Source: Euryarchaeota archaeon UBA549 (GTDB lineage: Archaea; Thermoplasmatota; Poseidoniia; Poseidoniales; Poseidoniaceae). Taken from it: a stretch of 28,066 bases of DNA. The notes below the pieces were generated by a model. It did not search any database. It was not told the DNA's origin and saw only the letters and a list, made by a program, of their open reading frames with translations. How positions within the stretch are numbered: the first letter of the stretch is position 1; each line of letters starts with the position of its first letter. The translations under genes and the position numbers were made by a program. The stretch lies in NCBI GenBank assembly GCA_002495645.1, contig DAGF01000077.1, positions 1 to 28,066 of the forward strand, given 5' to 3'. Below are positions 7,404-13,920 of this stretch, piece after piece.

Positions 7404-9834
7404 ACTCGAGGAGACTTGGTTGTCGGCCATCGTGTTGAATTTGTTCGGTGGTCCAACCAAACGGAGCGAGCAGGGCCCAAATGGCTCGCTCAGCGAGTTC
7501 ACCGTAGTGAGCACTGCAACCGGAGAGATGCCCGTTGGACGCTTCAAGTTCTTCCACCAAACGAACACGCTGCAGAGGTTCGGTGGATGAACTGTCCACG
7601 ACGACGTAGCGTACTTTCCCACCAGGAGGTACAACATAGCCTCGCTCGTGCGCACGCATGAGCGCACCATAGGTCAGATTCTTCACGCGATAATCAGCCA
7701 ACGCCTTGGAGGTTCTTCGCGAGACCACGAGGGAAGAAAGAGGAATTTCTCCTGCTTTTAATCGCTCAAGTTCGCTTCGATAGTGCGCCAACACCGACCG
7801 TTGGGTTGCTGGCGATGGAAGGCCTTGGACACGGTCGCCGTCAGCCAACAATTGCAATCCTTTCTCCTGAAGACCCCTCACCCATTCGGGCGTGGAATGT
7901 TGACGGAGTTCAATGCCTCGAACCTTGAACTCCTTGCCTGTGCAGGCCCAATATTTGGTCAGAGACCCTGAACCGTGTATCCGGCTTGGAAGGAAAGCAA
8001 TGAAATCGTAATGCGCTTCGAACTCAAGGGGAATACCAACCTGTGAGGAGATACGTTTCGCAAAATCCTCAGCTGCAGAACGCTGTTGTTCGGGAGAACG
8101 CCCCCTCGTATCAGAAAGCCAAACGCAATCAACAATGGCATGAAGCACATCCCACCCCTCGTGTTGAGCCGCTTCAATCGTCGTCAGCAAGAGGTCTCGA
8201 GACCATGCACAAATGGCCTCGTGTGCTTCAATACGACCAAAACGGGCGTTGCGATAACCCGTGTACCCAAAGCAGGTCACAAGCAGCCATTTCAACGCAT
8301 TTTGACGCAAATCATGAGCATCGCCCTTGTGCTTTCGCAGACTTTTCAACACCCGTCGGCGTTCAATGATCGGCGCAACCACCCGACCAAGAAAACCGTG
8401 CGTTCGCCCGCATGTGTGCATGTTGAGCCCCGGCACGGGGAGGGCCTTCTCATTGGCGAGCGGGAAGAGGCCGTGCCCAAATTTCGATGATACCGTTCGC
8501 TCCCGAAACTCCCGAGCGGCTTCACGAGGATGCAGCGGCACCACCCCTCGTGTCGTGTTGGAAATGGGCGCTTGACAGCACGAGCAGTTGAGCGTTTCAG
8601 GTGAAATATTGCGGGTGGCGATGATGCTTGGGAAAAGACTCGCAAAATCGAGTTCAATCACGGAAGCATGCACGCCTGGACGGCTATCAAGATACAAGCC
8701 ACCTCGGTCTGCATGCAAAAGGTCCAGGGCCGATTTGGTGTCCTCAGGGCGATTTTTCTTCCAAGGCACCAGGACCCCATCGTCCATGGCCACTCGCATT
8801 TGTATGGCGCTGATGACCGAACCGGGCGAAAGGCGGGAAATGATTTGTGCAGATTGCCGTGAATGTTGTGCCAATTCAAACAGACCAGCAAGACCTCCTT
8901 CGTTCACGATGAAACTGTTTTTCACATCAAGATGAAGACGCCCTTTGAGAAAGAACGCCCCGTGTCGGTGCCGCGTTTGCCCGTAGGAACGGACGGTGCG
9001 CTGGCCGGTTGACTGCTGCAAATGTTCTGGGGTCCGCCCGAGAACAAACGGTATCCTGTGCACCTTGGCCTGTTCAGCGAACCACGGAAACCAGTGCTGG
9101 TCGCCCCCAGCGGTCAACACAACATCGGGGTCAACGGATTCAAAGACCGTTTGGAAAGCCGCAAGCATCCGAGCCAGGGAGTCAAACTCCCTGCGTTCAA
9201 AGGTGTACGAATGCGTTGCTTGCGATAGGGAGAGGCCTGGTTCGTGAACCGTATCCAAACGTATGCGCTCAACCGTATCGCCGTGAGCAGGAAACCCCTC
9301 CCGGGTGAATTCAATGATGAGTCGAACCACGTGAAACGGTGGGAACACATCACTCGCTGACGATGCATCGTTGACCGGCTGAAGCCGGGATGGGTCGGAA
9401 GAAGACCAGCGTACTCGTTGAAACGGCGTGCATCCGTGGTCATTCAGAAAGCGTTGAGCCAAATGCGCATCGACCGAGTAAAGTTTGAACCGATGGAAAT
9501 CTCCTCTTGCTTCAATGTGTTCCGCAAGTGCACGCATGTGTTGATAAGAGCGTAAAGCAATGGCGAGAATATCGACCTGCCCCTCTGCTTCCAAATTCAA
9601 ACGGGCATGTGTGGTGAGAAGGGAATCAATGCCAAAGCGCTGACGCAGTTCCGGCTGTGTCAACCAATGTTCCAGGCGGTCGAGCGAATGGTGTGAGGCA
9701 TGAACGTGAATCGTGGGTTTCCAAGGGAGAACGCAGCCATGAGCTGCGCCGAAATCGTCAACGATCCATGCCACCATTTCGGTGTTTGTCTCGTTCTCAT
9801 GAACGTCCAATAACCACCCTTCAATCATGGTCAT
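7378..9834 (-). CDS. Family B DNA polymerase, divergent PolB2-like
   Basis: About 818 aa. Motif A is intact (ELDFASLFPSIIATRN, D396). Motif B is altered but keeps its Lys (ALKWLLVTCFGYTGYRN, K515, instead of KxxxNSxYG). Motif C reads HAIVDCVWL: the metal-binding Asp (D569) remains but the first Asp of the canonical DTD is gone. In the N-terminal half I cannot find a normal exonuclease DIE motif or NxxxFD, so proofreading is probably lost. These features match the archaeal PolB2 group, linked to lesion bypass and induced mutagenesis in Sulfolobus (from memory). I chose ATG 9834 because GAGG lies 6 nt upstream; ATG 9828 and TTG 9846 are alternatives. The start overlaps the stop of the small upstream gene, implying translational coupling. 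Confidence 0.85.
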   Translation of the reverse strand: MTMIEGWLLDVHENETNTEMVAWIVDDFGAAHGCVLPWKPTIHVHASHHSLDRLEHWLTQPELRQRFGIDSLLTTHARLNLEAEGQVDILAIALRSYQHMRALAEHIEARGDFHRFKLYSVDAHLAQRFLNDHGCTPFQRVRWSSSDPSRLQPVNDASSASDVFPPFHVVRLIIEFTREGFPAHGDTVERIRLDTVHEPGLSLSQATHSYTFERREFDSLARMLAAFQTVFESVDPDVVLTAGGDQHWFPWFAEQAKVHRIPFVLGRTPEHLQQSTGQRTVRSYGQTRHRHGAFFLKGRLHLDVKNSFIVNEGGLAGLFELAQHSRQSAQIISRLSPGSVISAIQMRVAMDDGVLVPWKKNRPEDTKSALDLLHADRGGLYLDSRPGVHASVIELDFASLFPSIIATRNISPETLNCSCCQAPISNTTRGVVPLHPREAAREFRERTVSSKFGHGLFPLANEKALPVPGLNMHTCGRTHGFLGRVVAPIIERRRVLKSLRKHKGDAHDLRQNALKWLLVTCFGYTGYRNARFGRIEAHEAICAWSRDLLLTTIEAAQHEGWDVLHAIVDCVWLSDTRGRSPEQQRSAAEDFAKRISSQVGIPLEFEAHYDFIAFLPSRIHGSGSLTKYWACTGKEFKVRGIELRQHSTPEWVRGLQEKGLQLLADGDRVQGLPSPATQRSVLAHYRSELERLKAGEIPLSSLVVSRRTSKALADYRVKNLTYGALMRAHERGYVVPPGGKVRYVVVDSSSTEPLQRVRLVEELEASNGHLSGCSAHYGELAERAIWALLAPFGWTTEQIQHDGRQPSLLEFTRPGAEG

Positions 9835-10090
9835 GCCGTTCCTCAAGCGTCTTGATTCGGTTTGAGAGTTGCTGAATCTGCGCCATTAAACCGACCATCA
9901 TGCTGAGAACGGTGGGCTGCCATGTGTTCACGGCAGGGAGCATACCTCCCGCTGCACGTCGCTCTCGCACCGCATCCAAAAGCGCATCAAATGCAGTTTG
10001 GTCAACTGAGGAAAGCGCTCGCCGATAAGGCGCCAAAAATTGCAATTCATGCTCAACCCGTGTTCGCCATGGAGGTACGCTTCGACCCAT
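9821..10090 (-). CDS. Small helical protein coupled to the PolB2-like polymerase
   Basis: An 89-residue protein of unknown family. Its N-terminal half (residues 1-50) is Arg-rich and predicted helical, with SVDQTAFDALLDAVRERR. The C-terminal 30 residues (QIQQLSNRIKTLEERHD) have heptad spacing suggesting a short coiled coil. The stop overlaps the polymerase start by 8-14 bp depending on which ATG is used, so the two are almost certainly cotranslated. I take it as a real gene because of that coupling, the normal ATG start and the lack of a competing gene on the other strand. It may be a subunit or adaptor linking the polymerase to a partner; that is inference only. The 64 bp upstream, up to the serA stop, hold weak AT-rich spots but no clear promoter. 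Confidence 0.7.
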   Translation of the reverse strand: MGRSVPPWRTRVEHELQFLAPYRRALSSVDQTAFDALLDAVRERRAAGGMLPAVNTWQPTVLSMMVGLMAQIQQLSNRIKTLEERHDHD

Positions 10091-10154
10091 GCCTCAATGG
10101 GGGCCTAGAAGGAAGGGATGCTTATTGCAGACCCAGTTATTGAAAGTGAAAGTG

Positions 10155-11138
10155 CTAGAGGAAGGCCGTGTTGACGACAAAGTCACAGGGGCGACCGTCG
10201 AGCGCATCCATCACGTTGGTTGCGATGTCCATGCCAACCCGCCCTTGGGCTTCGACCGTGGATGCACCGATGTGAGGCGTACCGTGGAAGTGCTCCATCT
10301 GCAGGAGGGGGTGGTCGGGGTCAACCGGTTCATGCTCGAACACGTCGAGAGCGGCCGATGTGAGTGCACCTGATTCAAGGGCTTGGAGAACGGCGTCTTC
10401 ATCGACAATACCTCCCCGTGCGCAATTGACAATGTGGCTACCACACCGGGAACCGTCCTTGCCAATGTGCGGCATGGACGCGAGACGTTCGGCGTTCACA
10501 AGGTGGTGGGTCTCGTCGGTTAAGTTGCAGTGAATCGAAATGTGGGTGCAATTGGAAAACAGCGACTCAAGCGTTTTGTGGAGTCGCGTTCCTTGCGATT
10601 TTGCCACTTTGGGTGGGAGGTAAGGGTCGTAGGCATGGACCTCCATCCCGATGGTTTGAGCAATGCGACCAACGGATTGCGCAATGCGACCAAATCCAAT
10701 CAATCCGAGAGCTTTACCGGAGAGTTCCGAACCCTTCATCGCTTTCTTTTCCCACTTGCCCTCGCGAAGTGAACGGTCGGCTCTTGGTAGATGACGAATG
10801 GAAGCCAACAAGTGACCGAGTGTGAGTTCCACCACCGATTGGGTGCTGGCACGAGGTGCATTGACGACTTGTATTCCAAGCGTGCCCGCTGTCTCTAGGT
10901 CGATGTTGTCAACGCCGACCCCAGCCCGTCCAATGACCTTGAGACGTTCGCCGGATGCCTTCAGAACCTCTCTGCCGAGTTTTGTTGCACTACGAACGAT
11001 GATGGCATCAAAGGATTGGAGCGCACCGTTGAGTAATTCCGCCTTCTCAATGTGGGCCACGACCACTTCATGACCCGATTTTTCAAGGCGTACCACGGCC
11101 TTTTCATCCATTCCGTCGGTGACGGCAATCCTTGCCAT
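10155..11138 (-). CDS. serA: D-3-phosphoglycerate dehydrogenase-like D-2-hydroxyacid dehydrogenase, no ACT domain
   Basis: Oxidises 3-phosphoglycerate with NAD, the first step of serine synthesis. The protein is 327 aa from ATG 11138 (MARIAVTDGMDEKAV). The substrate region GRAGVGVDNIDLETA is typical of SerA, and the Rossmann fold shows GLIGFGRIAQSVG. The catalytic set is present: Arg in NCARGGIVDE, Glu in DVFEHEP and His in TPHIGAST. It ends soon after the catalytic domain, so it lacks the regulatory ACT domain and serine feedback is not expected through that route. The frame stays open to 11372, but those codons have no homology look and are antisense to the next gene. No clear Shine-Dalgarno precedes 11138, so a leaderless transcript is possible. 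Another D-2-hydroxyacid dehydrogenase of the same family cannot be excluded. Confidence 0.87.
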   Translation of the reverse strand: MARIAVTDGMDEKAVVRLEKSGHEVVVAHIEKAELLNGALQSFDAIIVRSATKLGREVLKASGERLKVIGRAGVGVDNIDLETAGTLGIQVVNAPRASTQSVVELTLGHLLASIRHLPRADRSLREGKWEKKAMKGSELSGKALGLIGFGRIAQSVGRIAQTIGMEVHAYDPYLPPKVAKSQGTRLHKTLESLFSNCTHISIHCNLTDETHHLVNAERLASMPHIGKDGSRCGSHIVNCARGGIVDEDAVLQALESGALTSAALDVFEHEPVDPDHPLLQMEHFHGTPHIGASTVEAQGRVGMDIATNVMDALDGRPCDFVVNTAFL

Positions 11139-11238
11139 GGCCCGAACACAACCCGACGGGGAAAGAACATTGCCTTTGGCGCGTGTGAGACCGTTGTTTT
11201 CAACAACCCCAAGCGAGTCGGCGTGACGAGGAAGCACC

Positions 11239-12393
11239 GTGGAGTCGGAAATGCAAGAGCTTCTGTGGGGCGCTGGTATTCTCGCCCTGCCATTGCTTTT
11301 GGCCCTTCCAATGCGGCTTGCGTGGCAGTTCTGGGTGGGTGTTGGCCACGAGGTTTCCGAATATCGAACCATCGTTCGTCAAATTCTTGACTCGGGTCAT
11401 CAAGTGGCTTCCTTTTCCCAAACGCTAGACGACATCGCCAGAAATCTTCGCATTCCACCGGCAAAACAACGCCTCATTGAGGCCGAAATGCTTCACCCGC
11501 TCACGCTCTCCCACTTCCTCTTGCTCCCCGCACTGTTGATTCTTCCCCTTTCAGCCATCATGGCACTGCCCCTGGTGTTGATCGGTTTTCCGTTCATGTT
11601 GTTCATGGAGTACCTCTTGATTCGGCGAAAGCTCTTGATTTGGAGTTTGAAGTCCATTGAGCGATTGATGCACTGGCAGGTCATTCACATTCCAAAACCC
11701 CACAGGGGGAGCAGGGAGCAACGAAAGTCATTGACCGAATTTTCACAACACATTGAGCACTTCAATTACGTCCCTCAAGCCGCTTTCCTGGGTTTATTCG
11801 CATGGCTCATTGTTCATTGGGTCTTCAACCTCGACTCCTTGGTCGTTGAACTCATTGTATCCTCCTTCCTCTACATGGTACTCCTTTCGGTCCTGTCCGT
11901 TTTGAACACGGCCTTTGAGGCTGATTTGGTCTTCGTCGACCCCGCCAAAGGACGACTCGTTCCCGTGAACCAGTGGCTGGAGGGTGTGCTGAACCCAGTC
12001 GTTGGCATTGGTCTCCTCTTTTTGCTCGGCCGCAACCTTCTCGAAGAATCAAGAAATGTTGACGGAAACCCCATTCTTTTTGCTACGGTTGTTCTGACCC
12101 TGCTGTACGGTGCCGCCATCGTTGGAATCTCCTACCGATGGGGTTACTCTTCGTGGCGGGGCGAGCGAGTGCGACACGATTTCGAAGCACAAGTCATTGA
12201 GAACCTTCAACCGCTTTCCTACGACTTGACTCGCTCCAAAGGGCGAATTGACTTCAATGTTAGAATGGGCATGGATGAGCGTCTCTCGACCTTGGATTCA
12301 GCCAACCATCAACAAATGACGTTTGAGGAATTGCAAAACCTCCCCACGATTCCCAAAGACACCAAGGCGCCAAAGAACCCACTGAAGAAATGA
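11239..12393 (+). CDS. Polytopic membrane protein of unknown function
   Basis: A 384-aa protein I do not recognise. It shows hydrophobic segments near residues 10-30, 92-114, 116-136, 184-200, 208-230, 260-276 and 290-312. Charged stretches such as IRRKLLIWSLKSIERL and a polar C-terminal tail (about 330-384, ending in PKDTKAPKNPLKK) probably face the cytoplasm. No catalytic motif is visible. The GTG start at 11239 has GAGG 7 nt upstream; ATG 11251 is equally possible. The gene is divergent from serA across 100 bp with no obvious TATA box. Its stop is 2 bp from the stop of the convergent metallo-hydrolase. Composition is like that of its neighbours, with no sign of transfer. Confidence 0.8.
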   Translation: MESEMQELLWGAGILALPLLLALPMRLAWQFWVGVGHEVSEYRTIVRQILDSGHQVASFSQTLDDIARNLRIPPAKQRLIEAEMLHPLTLSHFLLLPALLILPLSAIMALPLVLIGFPFMLFMEYLLIRRKLLIWSLKSIERLMHWQVIHIPKPHRGSREQRKSLTEFSQHIEHFNYVPQAAFLGLFAWLIVHWVFNLDSLVVELIVSSFLYMVLLSVLSVLNTAFEADLVFVDPAKGRLVPVNQWLEGVLNPVVGIGLLFLLGRNLLEESRNVDGNPILFATVVLTLLYGAAIVGISYRWGYSSWRGERVRHDFEAQVIENLQPLSYDLTRSKGRIDFNVRMGMDERLSTLDSANHQQMTFEELQNLPTIPKDTKAPKNPLKK

Positions 12394-12395
12394 GT

Positions 12396-13106
12396 TCACT
12401 CAAGCCACGGGATGGTCTCTGGCAATTCGCCGAAAAGGTTCGCAGGGATAGCGGTCTTGATTTTTGAAACACCGCCTAATTTGGCCGCCGTTGCTTCTTG
12501 CCATGCACGGAATGTTTCGAAAGACGTCATGGAGAGAATGGGGTTGTTCGCTCGGTTCCAATCAAGCGACATCATGGTGGTGCCCGGCGGGTCGTGGCCT
12601 GAACAGACAATTGTGTGCCCCTCAAAGCGGTCAAGCACGGAAAGGGCATCCCAGTGAACATGAACACGACCGCTTGGAAGGTCGTCCCGACCGACGCCTC
12701 CTTCGCCGTTGAACAGGAAATCACCTGTCATCATGTAGCCGGGCACATGGACGATCATGGAATCATTCGTGTGCCCTGGTGCTGCATGGAATTGGATGGG
12801 AATGGAGCCCAGCATGATTTTCTCCTCGTCATCCACAAGCATGGAAACGCCAAGACTTGCCGTTTCGGTGGACATGACATATTCGCAGCCCAGCTGTTCA
12901 CGCAGGCTGAAGCAGGCCGTGATGTGGTCTGCGTGGGTGTGGGTGGCGATGGCGTACACGAGGTTCAAGCCTTGCTCCTCGAGCAAGGTGGTGTAGTTGT
13001 CCATGAAATCGTAAACCGGGTCAACCAAGGCCGCTTCCTTCGTTGATTCATCCACGATGAGATACGTCATGGCCCAAACGCCTTCGTTCAACTGCTCAAA
13101 GCGCAT
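12396..13106 (-). CDS. Metallo-beta-lactamase-fold hydrolase, ETHE1 / glyoxalase II-like
   Basis: A 236-aa protein with a complete metal site: THTHADH (H56, H58, D60, H61), His in APGHTNDS, Asp in MMTGDFLF and His in VCSGHDPPG. The order and the GDFLFNGEGGVGRDD stretch resemble the ETHE1 persulfide dioxygenase branch more than classic glyoxalase II. Either way it would be a soluble sulfur- or thioester-processing enzyme. I prefer ATG 13106 (MRFEQLNEGVWAMTYLIVDE), the usual start for this fold, with a TATA-like GTTAAAC about 34 bp upstream; ATG 13148 is in frame but would put that element inside the gene. Its ATG overlaps, on the opposite strand, a possible start of the Nudix gene. Substrate assignment is tentative. 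Confidence 0.83.
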   Translation of the reverse strand: MRFEQLNEGVWAMTYLIVDESTKEAALVDPVYDFMDNYTTLLEEQGLNLVYAIATHTHADHITACFSLREQLGCEYVMSTETASLGVSMLVDDEEKIMLGSIPIQFHAAPGHTNDSMIVHVPGYMMTGDFLFNGEGGVGRDDLPSGRVHVHWDALSVLDRFEGHTIVCSGHDPPGTTMMSLDWNRANNPILSMTSFETFRAWQEATAAKLGGVSKIKTAIPANLFGELPETIPWLE

Positions 13107-13920
13107 GGTTGCCCCGAAGGAGCAGACTGATTTGAAGTTTAACGACATAGGCGTCCGATTGGATGCGAGTCTTCATGACGCCTTACCGGTTGGGCGATGC
13201 ATGCACCCATCCGAAGTCGTGTACCTTGAGCACGACGGAAAGGTGCTCCTGGTCAATGAAGACGGCGAGGGCCCGCAACAACCCGTTCAGGGTCGTACCA
13301 GCGTTGATGAGCATCTTCGGTTTCCTACAAAGCAAGAACTTCGTAAGTTGGGCATTGATTTCATCGAGAAGGATTCACTGGTGCTTCGATATGCGGACCG
13401 AGATTACATCGTCATCAAGTCCTATCCAAAGATAGAATGGCCAAAGGATTGGGCGTGGAAGGACCATTGTGCCTCGGATAACGCCGTTCACCCCGTGGTT
13501 CGAGACGCCATTTACCGGTCCATTCACCGCCTCGTTTCCAAAGTCATGGTCTGCAACGATGCAGGACATGTGTTGATGGGCATGGTTGAACGGGGCCACT
13601 TTCGTGGATTTTGGACACTTCCGGGAGGGTACATGGACCACAACGAGCACCCCGCCGTCGGTTGCGTCCGAGAAACGTTGGAGGAACTTGGTCTGTCCAT
13701 TGTCCTCGACGATACAGAACCTGTCGTCACACAGCGAGTCTTCAACGATGAAGGCATTTCCTTCGTCTCATTCACGTATCGGTCAACATGGAACGGTGAT
13801 TTGGGCGAGTTGACCCTTCAGACGGAAGAGATATCACAAGCAGCTTGGTTTTCCCCGCAAGAAGCCTTCGGACAGGCTGTTTCACATTTTGACCGTGAGG
13901 CACTCAGAAGTTTACTCTAA
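13105..13920 (+). CDS. Nudix hydrolase with an N-terminal accessory domain
   Basis: Hydrolyses a nucleoside diphosphate linked to another moiety; the substrate is unknown. The Nudix box is a perfect GX5EX7REXXEEXGL match from GYMDHNE to RETLEELGL, near residues 176-198. About 130 residues precede the Nudix fold, including LEHDGKVLLVNEDGEG and WPKDWAWKDHCASDNAVHPVVRD, possibly a second small domain as in NudC-type proteins, but I see no zinc cysteines. The start is uncertain. ATG 13105 overlaps the opposite start codon of the metallo-hydrolase, the frame is open back to 13057, and ATG 13201 (MHPSEVVYLEHDG) would leave room for promoters. The stop abuts the alaS stop directly. Family confidence is high; start confidence is low. 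Confidence 0.85.
   Translation: MVAPKEQTDLKFNDIGVRLDASLHDALPVGRCMHPSEVVYLEHDGKVLLVNEDGEGPQQPVQGRTSVDEHLRFPTKQELRKLGIDFIEKDSLVLRYADRDYIVIKSYPKIEWPKDWAWKDHCASDNAVHPVVRDAIYRSIHRLVSKVMVCNDAGHVLMGMVERGHFRGFWTLPGGYMDHNEHPAVGCVRETLEELGLSIVLDDTEPVVTQRVFNDEGISFVSFTYRSTWNGDLGELTLQTEEISQAAWFSPQEAFGQAVSHFDREALRSLL
13137..13143 (-). promoter_or_regulatory. TATA-like element for the metallo-hydrolase gene
   Basis: On the minus strand the sequence reads GTTAAAC in an AT-rich patch, about 34 bp before ATG 13106, which fits an archaeal TATA box with a short leader. The same patch could also serve the Nudix gene on the plus strand. It is a single weak match. Confidence 0.35.

Noticed and set aside
5391..10090. 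The polymerase cluster as a mobile element or provirus
   Set aside because: No integrase, transposase, terminal repeats or change in base composition; neighbours are ordinary housekeeping genes.
11139..11372. N-terminal extension of the serA frame
   Set aside because: Overlaps the start of the divergent membrane-protein gene and has no resemblance to the dehydrogenase family; the fold begins at 11138.
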